64,000 bases of DNA. Source: Hybos culiciformis (taxonomy: Eukaryota; Arthropoda; Insecta; Diptera; Hybotidae). The notes beneath the pieces were generated by a model. It did no database searches. It saw only the letters and a program-made list of their open reading frames with translations, and had not been told where the DNA came from. The stretch lies in the NCBI GenBank assembly GCA_964007475.1, contig OZ023273.1, positions 30,181,557 to 30,245,556 on the forward strand, read 5' to 3'. Both the position numbers and the translations under genes were made by a program. Below, piece after piece: positions 48,566 through 61,200 of this stretch; within the stretch, counting starts at the first letter, position 1, and each line of letters starts with the position of its first letter.

Positions 48566-50583
48566 GTTACGTCATATATTACAGAATTAAAATTTCAATT
48601 ACATTTCTTATTATTAGTTTTAACAGTAATTCCAATTGGTGGCCGAAGGACAAAATCATAGCCTAAATAATTTGTAAATAATTTATTGTTTTTGGTAAGA
48701 GATCCCTGTTGAAGAAAAAATTATAACAACAGAATTATTATTATGATTAATTATTTTCTTTTAATTTCAGTTAATAAATTTGTAAATTATAAATAAAATA
48801 TTAAAACCCTATAATAATAACAAATATAAATATTGCAGTTTCTATGAAATATTAGTATTAAAATACTAAAGGCAAACCTTTTATGTTTTGTTTTATATGA
48901 AAGCGCTTATTTGGAAATTTATAACAGAATCTACAACGAGCATTCTGACTTTCCATGTACCATTGGATTTTAATTTGTAATGCAAAATTTTATAAAAACG
49001 CAACTTAAAATAAATAATTAAAAAAAAAAAATTACAAAAAAGATTTCGTTTTACTTATAATATTATGTACATGAAAATGTACATATGTATATCGAAACCG
49101 AAATAAAAACATAAAATCAAAAAATTTAAAGCAAACTTATTTATTGGGCTAAAAAGTAGAAAATAATAAAAATGAAAGTAATAGAAATTTCTCTATGTTC
49201 AAAATTTCAGCAAACATCCCATATCCGGAAGGTGTTCATTTGTCCCCGACAAACAAGAATCAAAGTTAAATAAAAGTTTATATGACAAAGTATCTCAGGT
49301 TATTGTCAAAATCTTTAGATAAGAAAATTCTTAATTTTTTTTTTGTCTTGTTACAAAATTTTTAAGCGCATATATCTTTAAGTACCAATATAATTACTTT
49401 TCGAAAATTACAAAATCGAAAAAAAAAATTCGAGGTAATACGATGCAATTTTTAATTATAAATTTCAGCACAAAATAAAAAAATAAAACATATTTTATTT
49501 CATTATATTATATATAATGTATAAGTTTTATTTAATTGAAAATACATAAAAATTGTTTCTTATATGTCTTGTCAGGGATTTTAATTGATTATATACACAT
49601 AAACACAAAATTTTTAATGATACGTACCTCTTTGTCGAAAGAATGTTATTGTCGTGTGTATTTAATACTTAAGAGTTACACTTTTTCTAAAGAAATTTTT
49701 CAAAGCTGTCAGTCGACCATATAATAACCACATTTTGGAATTTATTAAATAACCGGAAAATATTTGATTAAGGACAAATAATAAAAGCGAAATGTTCAGT
49801 GATTATCTAAGCTTAAAAATTAAGAGAATACAAGATTTTAATATTTAAATATATTTACTTTGCTTAAATATTAAATATTTTGTCACTGAGGATTTTGTAA
49901 ATAAAGATTTTGAAAGTAAGGATTTTATAAAAAAAAAAAAAATGTGTAAAATAGAGGTACAACCGCAGTTTATCATGATCCGTAATTATTTTATATTTAT
50001 AAAGTTTTAATTCATTAATCCTAGGATTGGGAATTGTTATAAAAATGACACTAATAAAACTTTTATACCTTTGAAGTTGTTTAAGAAGCTTTATTCAAAA
50101 AAAATTGACTTCAAATTTTTTCTTGAGATCCATTATAAATGCTAATACTATAATCATGAAATACATAAAGCAGTTATTATTAGAATGAATATGAATATTT
50201 CGATGCTTAATTTTGCAACTCATTTCCTAAAAAAATTTATTTATAAATTTATTGAAGAACAAAATTATTTTTTTCTTCCCCACATATACGATACCGGTAG
50301 TCTAAATAAGATCAACTACCTATTTGACTATTTTACTCAAAAGAAACTTCAGTACTAGAAACATGCATCGTAAAACTCACTTATATACATACTAGTATTT
50401 CATATTGTTTATTTAATGTTTAAAGCTTAAATGTTTTATGTTTTCAAGCTTTTGACAATGTAAAAAAAACATAATTAGAAAAAAAATAATTAATTAAAAT
50501 GATTAATCAATTCTTAATCGCGATGTACTAACATGATCAGAAATCAAAAATTTAATTTAATATCACATTTAATAATGATCATA
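48566..50583. other. Intergenic A+T-rich DNA
   Basis: Lies between the hAT MITE and the 3' end of TRAPPC1. The part next to 50583 should contain the short TRAPPC1 3' UTR. An open frame at 49536-49724 is not recognised. Nothing else is supported. Confidence 0.55.
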
Positions 50584-50779
50584 TCAAATGTTTCTAATTC
50601 CATATATCGTTGATTGCTTAATAAAATCATCAACTTTCTGTTTAAATAAATCTGAAGTAACAGGTGTTCCATGTTGCCACAATGGATCTCGAACAACGTA
50701 CTCAATCCAAATTCTTCCATATAATTGCTGGAGTAATTCTTTAACATTCATAGATGCAGTGTCAGTATTAATTACAAAT
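50584..50779 (-). CDS. Trappc1: TRAPPC1 coding exon 3
   Basis: Acceptor TTTTATTTTAAG; the first A completes Lys. [20 protein letters not shown] aligns with VVMNTDLGVGPIRDVLHHIY of human. The exon ends at TGA (50584-50586). The 59-nt intron before it is typical of small insect introns. Confidence 0.93.
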
Positions 50780-52336
50780 CTTAAAATAAAAATTTATTCA
50801 AATTTTTAAAATTTTCAAAATTCAATTCGCTTACTCACTTCAAACCAGATGGTGTTTCCAAAAAATGCAAGGCATACTTGTTTGTTTTGTAATGAAGAAA
50901 TGATGAATCTCTCACATCATGCGGTGACATTTTATTTACAAATGATTTTATTGAAAACAACATTCCGTACATTAATTTAGCTTCCTAAAATATTTGTTTG
51001 AAAAAGATTTTCATAATCAAAAATTATTACAAGAACTCGAGATAATTGAAAACTTTGTTTTTAATGCACTAACCCTTAATCAGGATGCAATTGATATGTT
51101 TAAACTTTTTTTTATTTTTATTTGGGGATATTGTTCGTTTATTCAAGTAATAAAGAATACATTTCTAATTCATTTTTATTTATTTATATTATTCTTAACT
51201 GACTAAGCGTAGCAAGTGATCTGCATGCGATATTTTTGAATAATATTAATTTTTTTTGATTAATGTAGTATAATCTAGAACAGCGGTCGGCAAACTTTTT
51301 TGGTCGTGGGTAAAATTCGCCGAAGATGAGATTTTTTTAAACTTATTGTGGGTCAGTGGTTTATGTGAAAGCAATTTAAAAAAAAATAGTTAAATCAAAT
51401 AGTTAATTTATTTATTATCTAAGGCTTACAAAAACAATTGCTGGGAAAACTTTCTATTTTATATGCAATTGTTGTAAACAAAAAATTTTTATATGCAATT
51501 GCTGTAAGGAAAAACTATATTCATTGATTTGGGAACTACTTCAAAATTTCGAAGCGGGTAACATGAAATGATGCTTTGGGTCACCCCGTGACCCACGGGT
51601 CATAGTTTGCCGACCGCTGATCTAGAATCAATTACTATTTTGTAAAATTATGTTGTACCTATATGCATAGTCATATGTTATATTGAGTTCGTTCTGAACT
51701 ACGAATAAATAAATAAATGTTGTACAAAATCTATCAATAATTGGATAGTATTAACACTTATTTTAAAGAGTGCATAGTATCAAATCAGTTAGTCAAGAAA
51801 AAAAATATGTTTTAAATACTTTAAAATTGTAAATTGATTAGAATTGAAATACCTGCCTAAATGGAATGGTCAGTCTATTAAAATCAAAACGTTTTTAATT
51901 CCAAAAAAATTATTTCTCTAGAAAAGAGAAAAGCGTTTTCTAATTAGAATTTGTTTTTTATGAAAAATAAAACTTTTATTCGTTTTTAAAAAAAAAAACT
52001 CAAAAAGTCTCGTTGCGACAAATATTTTCCTATACAAAACTCTACATTTATTTTTTCAACGGAATCTACAGAATTGGTAATGAGACATATGAACGTCTTC
52101 CATATTAGCATAGATTAAGAATACAGAAAGATTGTTAGCTTCATTGTGTATTCTTAATCTATGATATTAGGTAGGTATTTGTTTGTAGGTCCTAGGTATA
52201 CCTAACTACTTTTATTTAATTACATAGTGTTGCTCACCTCTTCTTGTGTAATCCCAGACTTCTTCAAACGATTCCATTCTCCGTAGTACAATAATACTCC
52301 ATATTTATCAAATATATATAGATTGTAAATAGTCAT
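50584..52336 (-). CDS. Trappc1: TRAPP complex subunit 1 (TRAPPC1 / Bet5 homologue)
   Basis: TRAPPC1 is a small longin-fold core subunit of TRAPP II/III, the guanine-nucleotide exchange complexes for Rab1/Rab11 in ER-Golgi traffic and autophagy. Three minus-strand exons, 52336-52238, 50984-50839 and 50779-50584, sum to 441 nt: 146 aa against 145 in human. The sequence starts [20 protein letters not shown], aligning with MTVHNLYLFDRNGVCLHYSE. It continues [33 protein letters not shown] and FVINTD, and ends at TGA after YGIRNI. No single exon exceeds 196 nt, and longer open frames at this locus are out of frame. The start codon is fixed by alignment at residue 1. It diverges from EPG5, 1.7 kb away. 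Confidence 0.95.
50839..50984 (-). CDS. Trappc1: TRAPPC1 coding exon 2
   Basis: Acceptor AATATTTTAG, then [20 protein letters not shown] to TPSGL plus AA of a split Lys codon before donor GTGAGT; phase 2 at the 3' end. It carries the best conserved TRAPPC1 block ([10 protein letters not shown], human [10 protein letters not shown]). Confidence 0.94.
51281..51619. mobile_element. hAT MITE with perfect 8-bp target duplication
   Basis: 339 bp with inverted ends CAGCGGTCGGCAAACT (51281) and AGTTTGCCGACCGCTG (to 51619). The CAG.GGTCGGCAAACT type is widespread in hAT elements. The flanking duplication ATCTAGAA is identical on both sides (51273-51280 and 51620-51627) and matches the nTCTAGAn target preference known for several hAT families. 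Subterminal GTGGGTCA / TGACCCACGGGTCA motifs also pair. No coding capacity. Confidence 0.92.
52110..52164. mobile_element. 55-bp micro-MITE with 7-bp duplication
   Basis: CATAGATTAAGAATAC (52110-52125) and its exact reverse complement (52149-52164) enclose 23 nt. Direct repeats ATATTAG flank it exactly (52103-52109 and 52165-52171). The arrangement is that of a transposon insertion of minimal size. The family cannot be named. Confidence 0.65.
52238..52336 (-). CDS. Trappc1: TRAPPC1 coding exon 1
   Basis: 33 codons, [20 protein letters not shown] to GITQEE, ending GAAGAG before donor GTGAGC; phase 0. Aligns ungapped with the N-terminal strands of human TRAPPC1. Confidence 0.93.
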
Positions 52337-54027
52337 TTCTTTTTAATTTTATGACTGGTAAGTATGTAACTTCTAGAATGAAATTCATAAAAATAAATTG
52401 ACTTTAAGACATTTTGGAATGAAGATATCTAGGTAGGTACTTAGCAATATCAAACCAACCTAAGTAAATTAAAACTACATTTACTTATGTATTTAAAATA
52501 GATAAGATAGGTAGGTACCTAACTTTTCCCTATGATACCCTAAACTGAATTTCATGTTTATTTAATAGAAAAAATATTGTACAAAATAATCAAAATTATT
52601 GTTTTTCAAATGATTTAGACTAAATCTCTGAGTAGTATCTACGTAGGTAGATACATAGGTGTAGCCTTTAGATTTACCTTAAATTTAATAACTTATAGTT
52701 AAAAATCTGTTTTCCAATTCCTTAAGATATTCACTTCACTATCAGTATCACTCACTAGAATCACTATATTCGATTAGATATTTGAAACCAATTAAAAATA
52801 AACTTTTCTTCTAATTTTATCTCCTCTGTTCTATTGTCTTGTTATTCTGATTTGATGTATGATCTATGATGTATCTCTTTTCTGTTTGTTCTGCCTATGA
52901 ACATTCAATGTTCTGAAGAACTCTCTGAATCTGATGACGATAAAATTCAATTCAGAATAAACCCTGAGATAAGCTCGACGTAAGCAGGGGGCGTTCACCT
53001 TCGTCATAGTGCGCCGCAAAAAGTACAAATTTGTCTACTTAGTTTTACGACGTTCAACGAGTTGAGCTTATCACTTACGTGATATAAAATAAAGTGACAT
53101 AAAGCAAATCACGGTCAAATTCAAGTCGACATAAAGAAAATTAAATTTAGGTATGTCACTTTCCTTTATAAAATCAATGGCACTGCACCCCTTTATCACC
53201 TTGAGTATAAATTCATATACATATGTATTTTAACAAAAATACAAAATAAAAGTATGTTCTCGCAATTGGTTAAGTGATTTTTAGTGATATTTCACCAGGC
53301 CAATAATAAGTCGGCGTTAATGTGCGCTGGTTTCGCGATTTTTGACATTGACAAATTCATTTTTTAAATAAAACCTAATATACACTCAACGCAACTGACG
53401 CGCATGCATATCCGTACGGTTGATTTTCAAAACATGTTTTTCTCCTCTTGAATATGTTTATCGGGAGTAGTTTGTCCAAGACATTAAGTTTATCTCTGGC
53501 ATAAATGTCAAAAATAAAATGACACAATAATCATTTGAAAATTGATAAATTAAAATAAATATTAAATTTAAATAGTATAAAAACAACAAAGGGAATTCAC
53601 TAAGTGAAAGTGACTAAAGTAAATTACTAAAAAAAAAAAAGAAACAGACAGACTAAAAATTGTAATAAACTATCTGTAATAAAAAGAATAGGAGAACTAC
53701 CTATACCAACCTAGGTCGACAATATCCTACGAAAAAAAACAAAAATTAAATCAAAACAAAATACATAATACCAATACCCAACCAATATCGAAATAAAAAA
53801 GATAATTTTTGTTGGACTTGGACTGTTGATTGATTGTTTGCTAATTCTCAGTTATTTTTTTATCGTTATCTTTTTTATAAATATAATAAAAATTATTTTT
53901 TGTTTAAATTATGTGTATACTCATCATATATTAAATTATATATTGACTATTGACATCTGCACTATAAATATCGTATATAATCGACGGACAAAGAAATTTT
54001 ATATTTCTGAAAATTAAATAAATTGAA
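52337..54027. promoter_or_regulatory. Divergent TRAPPC1-EPG5 intergenic region
   Basis: Both start codons point away from this 1691-bp spacer, so it holds both promoters and 5' UTRs. No TATA box or start site can be picked with confidence. It contains GTAG/CTAC-rich patches (52428-52445, 52506-52520, 52640-52650), a short inverted motif (GATAAGCTCGACG at about 52972 and GTTGAGCTTATC at about 53060) around a relatively GC-rich patch, and the MITE remnant 53256-53483. Confidence 0.55.
53256..53483. mobile_element. Deleted relative of the 38724-39189 MITE
   Basis: Matches the right two thirds of the complete element. It shares GGTTRAGTRATTTTTA, AATATTTC..AGGC-type sequence, GTTAATGT.C.CTGG, ATTTTTGAC.TTGAC, then GATTTT.AAAACATGTTTTT and the terminus AGTTTGTCCAAG.CA followed by TTA (53484-53486). 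The left terminal repeat is missing. It lies in the TRAPPC1-EPG5 divergent promoter region. Confidence 0.65.
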
Positions 54028-55281
54028 ATGGCTACGATGGAGAAACCAAAAACTAAAGTATAATTTTTGTTTTGCTAAATAAACATAAAATTAAATATAC
54101 CTACCAATTCGTTTCATTTTTTATTTTAGAAAAAAAAGACTAAAACTCGTAATATTGATTCGACAACAGATTTTGAAGAAATTAACTTTCCAATGACTTC
54201 GACAACAAAATGTGACGAAATTGTAAGTCATGATTGCTTTGTATCAGCTGAATTTCAATCAATGGACACAGCAGAGACCTTAAAAGATGAAAATATTTCA
54301 GTCGAAGTCGAGTCACAGAACACTGTTGAACAAGAAAACGAGGGACAAGTAAATTACAACATCGATGATAATAGTGATTCACAGAATAAATTATTAATGG
54401 ATAAATTAAATTTAGAAGAATCGAATAATGTTAATGACACTGAAAATAATATAAAATTGGATGTCACTGAAAATAAAGATGAGGATTATGAAATTTCTAC
54501 CCAATCTAAAAAACAACAACTTCAACCAAATGTTGCGGAGCCTACAACGTCTTCCAATTCTGATATCAACTTAGCCCCAAATGACAATATAAAAAATATA
54601 ATCAGCGCACAATCGAAAGACGTTGAAACTACTCCTAATTTACGAGATGAATTAGTTGCCACAGGAATTCAAGACATTCGAATAGGATCACCGCACCCAT
54701 GGACACATAATTTAGAGCCAACGGCACCAACATTCACCAGTTCAAGAACTTTTAATAATTCCAATGTGAAATATCCCAGTTTGGGTCAAATTCGTGTAAA
54801 TGAAGAGAAAACAGAAAATATTAGCCAACAAGTTCAAACAAAATTACATTTATTGCCATTCACTAAGACTCAATTAAAAGAAATATACTGTTGCCACGAA
54901 ATTGAAATGGTTAAAAAATTTGAAATAGAATTTTTAACTAATTCATTGAATCAAAATTTCGGAACTGATCCGTTGTACCTGCTGTTGCAGCAATATGCAT
55001 TATGCAGGAGTAAAATTCGAGTAAATCTAACTGATATGGAATTAATTCAAGAACAACTAACGAAAATGGAAAATACCGTTTGGGAAGTAAAAAATAAAAC
55101 AGTAAATTTTAAAGGTACATGTGCAGACAATGTCACGGTACGGGGTTATGAAACATACGAAGTAATTGAATTGAATTCAAGAATCTTACATTTATTAAGT
55201 GGAAATTTGAATAAACTTTATGAATTAATTTGTTTTTCATTCACGACTAATAATATAAATGCCGAAATTGCAAAATTTAAG
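54028..55281 (+). CDS. Epg5: EPG5 exons 1-2 (basic start, acidic N-terminus)
   Basis: Exon 1 (54028-54057) is ten codons, MATMEKPKTK, before donor GTATAA. Exon 2 (54130-55281) continues KKKTKTRNIDSTTDFEE. The Lys-rich start resembles the basic N-terminus of human EPG5. Residues about 32-245 are Asp/Glu/Asn/Ser-rich and probably disordered. Conservation begins at LLPFTKTQLKEIY (about 250) and continues in ALCRSKIRVNLTDMELIQEQ, a predicted helix. The ATG in exon 2 (54193) is internal; starting there would lose a fitting upstream exon, so it is not preferred. Confidence 0.85.
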
Positions 55282-58200
55282 GTAATATTTAAATATTTCG
55301 TTAGAAAAAATATTAATTTTAATAATTTTATTTGGTTATTAGGTTGAACAAATTGTTAGAGAAATTCTTTCATATTCAACATTTTCTAAAATCACTTCTA
55401 ATTCACCAATTTCACTAGCCCACGATAACACTAATTCACACAGTTTGAATCACTTGCGAAGAGCGATATCAATTTTATTCGCATGTTTTAGGAAACCACC
55501 ACCAGATCAAGATTTTACAAATGATTTAAAAGCATGGATTTCAACATTAATTGGCCTTTATTTAAGAGTTGCCACTCGTGAAGATCATTGGTTTTTATTA
55601 TTCCATATATTAAGATGTCCAAGTGGTGTTTCCAGTTGGGCAAAATCGTTTTTACAAATTCCGCCTCCACGAGATGATAATTTTAATAAATTAGAATCAG
55701 AGGAAATCAATCATTGTATATCTATTTTAAATATTTTATTGTTGCCCATAAAAAAAAGAAACGAATTTTTACAAGCATTGACAAGGGTAAATACAAGCTC
55801 TTTAATTTAATAAAACATATATAAATAAATAAATAAGCATCTTAAATCGAAATATTAAAATCGGTTCCCTTAGTTAATTTCAGTCGTGCATTTGCAGAAT
55901 GCGATATGCCACATTTTTAGAATTTTTCACAAATAGTAAAAAAACTTATTATACTCTAAGTAAGACATATCCTTTTTGCAGCTCAAACGTTGCTCTTATC
56001 AATTTTTTAGAACAAACCACGAACCTTTTACAACAACAATAATTATAATTCAAAGCAAGAAATAATTGAGTTTGTAAATTTGAATATTTTTTTTATTAAA
56101 GAAAGTTTTGTATTGATTAAATATTGTTAAATCTTGAAAATTAATGAATTTTATTTTTAGGCACACAAAGAAATATCTGATCCTGTAAAAGAAGATATTT
56201 GGATTTTAGTTGATTCGGATGGAGAGGAAGGAAATACAGCGAGCGGTGAATGCGCTGGATTGAGAGAAAATGATTTGATTGCATTTTTAAATCAGATTCC
56301 ACTGGAGATGATTTTCAGGTTGTTTTATGTTTTATTTCATTTTTTATAAAACCTTCAATTTGATAATAATAATTTTAAACTTATTATACTAATATCATAT
56401 TAATTTGTCCGTAACCTTGCTTACTAATATTCTTCAAAAAAAGGCATTAGCTTGATTCCAATGATAAAAATGTTTTAATAAAAGAAAAAAAAAATATTTT
56501 ACAGATCCATAATCAATGCCAAAAAAGTAACTGACAATGATTATGTTATCGAAAATGATGGCATAACTGAAAAACAACTTATAAAAATAATTGCTTTCAA
56601 CAGTAATTTAATTGATTTGTTTGGTGAAGGATTGCTAACCTATAACAAAGAAAGGTATAAACAATTTGCAAAGAGATTGGGCCGACTTATAAGGCATACA
56701 ATTCAATATGTATCCGATATTCATGAATTATTTTTGAGGAAAAATTCTTCCAAAGATCCTTACATGTGTGAGAGAATTATTATTGAATTGAATTCTTTTA
56801 CAATAAAAGCTTGTAGTTACATCTACAAAACACCCAACTTAGCAACTTGGCAGTATTTTTCATCTTTGCCATTTTCCTTGTTGGATTCAGAAACAATTTG
56901 GCAATTATTTTATTATTTGAATATTGGATTTCCCGAGGATGTTCAAGTGATGACTGTTAATGATTGTAAAAATAAATTAAATGAATCTGGATTCTGGAAT
57001 AAATTTCAATTAGCTGTAACTGATTTGTCAGCAGAGGATTTATATTATTTAATTCAAACATTTTATGAAATTGCTAATGAAAGAGACCGAGCTAAAGATT
57101 GGGATTTGATTCAAATTATTGGTTCACATATATTTAATGTAAGTTTTATTTTGTGCACTATAAAGAAAGAGACTTCCATTAAAATTAAAAAAATTCTCAG
57201 TAATCAATGAAAAGGTTGAAAAATACTATCCAAAGTTAAATTATGATGGGCAATGTTAATGTTTATTATTTTTTAATATTTCAGGTTGGATTCGTCAATA
57301 AAACTACTCGGGAAATTTGTTATAAAATTGCTCGTGACATGCTAGTGAATTTAACTTTGACATACTCAGATTTGACTGAAATTATATTACAAAATTTACG
57401 AATGAATTTTCAAGAAACGGAGAACGCCTTGTATTTGTTTAAAACACTTCCATTACATAATTGGAAAACTGATATTGAAAGCTTTGAAATTTTGTCTTAT
57501 TGGCTATTGAATTTCAATTATGATTCAACTGAGAACATACTGGCTCGGGTAATTATTGGCCATATGAATTGGGGATTCGATATTGATGATCGGTTATTTT
57601 TGCCTCATAATATACATGTACAAATGGCTTGTTTAATTTCTCAAGCTTTAAATAAACATAATCCGGAAACTGTTGGGTTATCAGGTATCTCCGAGAGCGT
57701 AAGGCAAGTATCAAATTTTATGGAATATCAAAGCAATAAAGAACAATTCACATCATGGTGTTGGAATATGGTATCAATACTTAAACTACATCAAATGGAT
57801 CAAAGTGTTGAAATAATGAAAAAAATGATGAACAATCCAACAGAATGTCTATATTTCATTCCAGAATTGGAGAATTTTTCTGTAATATTTGAAGGTGTGG
57901 CAGAAAATCGCCCTCTAGCAATATATGTTTCATTATTAGTAAGCCTTTGTGGACATTCCATTCCTGTTATTTGCCATAAAGGTAATTTGAATTGTAATAT
58001 TAGTCATTATATTATTCCTGAATATTTATTGTTTTTTGTTTTAGGTTTTCTTTTGATGAAATTACTGCTTAATGATTATCGGCATTTAATAACTATACGA
58101 TGTATTGAATTGATTGTGCCATTATTTTTAGAAACTTCGGATAGTTTGCGGCAAAGTGAAACGTAATATTTTTAAAATTTATAAGTTTAAAACATGTTTA

Positions 58201-61200
58201 AAATTAGAATTTTAATATTTATAGGTTTCAAGAGATTGTAAAATCGATTCTTAATTCAGATAGAACTTATTTAAAAATGGCAAAAGATTTAATAAGAACA
58301 AATTCACCAGGACCAGTTTTTGAATTATTTACGGACATGATTCAATCCCAAATTATAAATTATACAGAGTAAGCGTTTTTTTTTCGATTATTTTTTATTT
58401 CTAAAATGCATTATTTCATATAACTTTTTATATATATTTATTTTACTGATTTTATTTTCAAAAATTTCAATAAAATGTTTACAATTTTAGTTACGGTCTG
58501 CCAACGCCAACGTCATTAATAAATTTATGGTTACAAATTTTAACATCAGTGCAAAATTGGCAAACTATGAATGTAGTGGATATAATTGATAATATATTAA
58601 AAATTTCTTACCAGTTTCCTGACTCATGGCAACATTGTAAAAGATTTTTCCAAGAATATTATGAAAATTGTAATGATTGGAAATCTGACCGATCATCTAC
58701 TCTTAAAATGTTTCTAGGTGCTAGCGGACAAAATCGCAATTTTCCAAATTTTACTACAAGTAGTGCTTGGCTAGCATTAATTCTTTTAGAATTAGAGTTT
58801 GAAACTCAAGAACTAAGATTATGGCCAGAATTTCTCAGACAATTAATAAATTCATCAGTCGATACAGCTTTAAAAAAAGCTTCTACAATAGTAGGATTTT
58901 CAAATCCAATTGTACCCAGTAGTCTTGTAGTTTACAAATATGTTAATTTAATTAGTATTTTGGATTTCGATCATCCTTTAATACCAATTTTGGCGCAAAA
59001 CTTTTTTATTCTGTACTTGTGGAGAGTTGAAGACGAAGAAAACCGAAGGTTTCAAGATAATTTCGGTGTTGCTGATAAAATTTATGAGTATAATATAAGT
59101 TTAATGAAAAAACTAAAATCGAAATTTAAACAAACAGAAGAACATTTTTTGAATTTAGCAAAAAAGCATCAAGAATCTGAAGTCTTAGTTCATTTTTATT
59201 CGGAGTGTTCGAAAATCATGAGAACGTATTTACTTTGGCTCGAAGAGACCAATTTGAATAAAATTAGCAAGGATCAACATATTGATTTACCACCGCAATA
59301 TAATGCAATGAAACTGAAATTAATTCTCAATAAGGCCGATTCACATTGGAAAGAGTTTCTTTTTTTGCCGGATATTCGACAAGAACAAAAGGAAGCAGCG
59401 GCAAGATGGTTGAAAAAATGTTTTCGTTTTCATAAAATTAACCCAAGTCAAATGGCTGACATTTTATCTAATCCAAAAACAACACCAATTGAAAGAATTA
59501 AAAAACATTTAAAATCATATGATAAACCATTAGCTCCACCAGAGTTTGAAAAGAAACCATTACTTCTAAAGTATTTAAAAGCATCAGAAATTTCAAATGA
59601 CACATTATCAACATTAAGAAAGGAAATGAAGTTTTTGAATGATGTATCGAAGTAAGTTGCTATTTAATAAAAAGATTACTTATAAAAATAACTTACCAAC
59701 TAAACCTCCTAAGAAGTATTAAGTAACCCCTTTTTTTTTTTATCTGTAATCGCAACTTTAATGTAAGCTTTTCGATCGATCAATTGAGTTCGGCATTATC
59801 AACAGAATTATCCTCATAATGGTTACTACATTTCATACTTATATTTATTATTAAAATATAAATTTTTTTTTTTTAGGAAATTAGATTTAAGATTCAAAGA
59901 AGTCAATTCATTAAATGGAAATTACAAAGATCAAATTCAACTGCTTCACACTAATATTACATATAGTTTAGAAAAAATAGTACCATGTTCATCAATTTTT
60001 TCGAATTCTTCATGTAAGAATCCAGCAAAAATTCAAATTACATTGCAACGACCTCAAAAAATGGAAACAATTCAAAGGAAATTAGATGAAAATCGTGAAA
60101 AACATTCAAAAATAATCAATGATATTTTAAATCAAAATGTGGATGATTTAGTTTTTGTTATGCAAAAAATTGAAAATACCATTCAAAATTTAATATATTC
60201 TCAAACAGATGGAGAAGATCAAAAAATTCAAAAGTCACTTTCAGTTGATAATGTAGCCATTAATTTTTTCTATGATGTCCTTTTAAATGAAAGTATTCCA
60301 AAGACATTAATGCCAATATATGAAACATGTTCTAATGCACTACGAGAATTGGGAAATTTTATTCGTAATAATCAAGAATCAGAGGGCATTAAAATTTTAG
60401 AAATATCACTAAAACGACCTGAATTACTTGAATTATTATCAGATTTATTAATTCCATCCAGAATTAAACCTGAATATTTTTTGAATATGTACGGATTTAT
60501 AATTGATTCGCATATGCGGCGATGTGATAATAAAGTTTTATTTGTGTTAATGTCGAAATTTGATTTACCAAATTGGTTTCGCACACAGAAGCCAAAATTA
60601 TCAGAAATAAGCAGATTATTACAATTAATTTCAACGGGGTTGGAGAATTGGAATCAGTCTGAAACTGCATTGCTACAAGATTTATTTCGTCGGCATTTGG
60701 TTTATATATTTGAACATGATTTTCCCGAACATTATGGTGAAGTTTTGCAAATGGTATTAAATTTAATATCGGAGCAAAAAATTTCGTCATTAGTTTTAAT
60801 CGATTTATTGAACTCTTTATTACTGAGAACATCTGGTTGCGAAGCAATCAATTTAGAAGAAAAACCAATCAATTTAGATAATATCCAAAAACAAATTATT
60901 AATTTTTCTACTAATCAAAACCTATTTAATTTTAAAAGTATCACGGATACACTTGCAGTATTCGCTAAACATTTTCAGCAAGAAAGGTTGCAACATGGGT
61001 TACATGGTCTATATCCGAAGCATAAAAATTATTGTCTTCCACTGTCTTTATGGTACACTTGTTTAAGCCATACATCAGTTGTATGTGCAATTTGCTCGTA
61101 TCCAGGTGTTTTGGGTGATCAAAGTAAGTTACTTTAATTTTAAACAAACGAAATTTAAGATAATACTAATACTACAAATGAAAAATAATTCTGAATAAAT

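Larger units (their letters stand above)
50985..52237 (-). other. TRAPPC1 intron 1 with two transposon insertions
   Basis: A 1253-nt phase-0 intron. It contains the hAT MITE at 51281-51619 and the 55-bp element at 52110-52164, both outside the splice signals. The rest is plain A+T-rich DNA. Confidence 0.85.

Noticed and set aside
50544..50809. Open frames on both strands over TRAPPC1 exon 3
   Set aside because: Both are out of frame with the exon that aligns to TRAPPC1.
50994..51206. 70-codon plus-strand frame beside the hAT MITE
   Set aside because: Lies in TRAPPC1 intron 1 on the opposite strand and has no recognisable content.
53826..54017. 63-codon plus-strand frame just before the EPG5 start
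   Set aside because: Ile/Tyr/Phe-rich, out of frame with the EPG5 start and typical of AT-rich 5' flank; at most an upstream open frame if transcribed.
54182..54382. Minus-strand frame over EPG5 exon 2, and similar ones over exons 10-13 (60372-60847, 60965-61147, 61283-61489, 61616-61903)
   Set aside because: Antisense shadows of well-aligned EPG5 coding exons.
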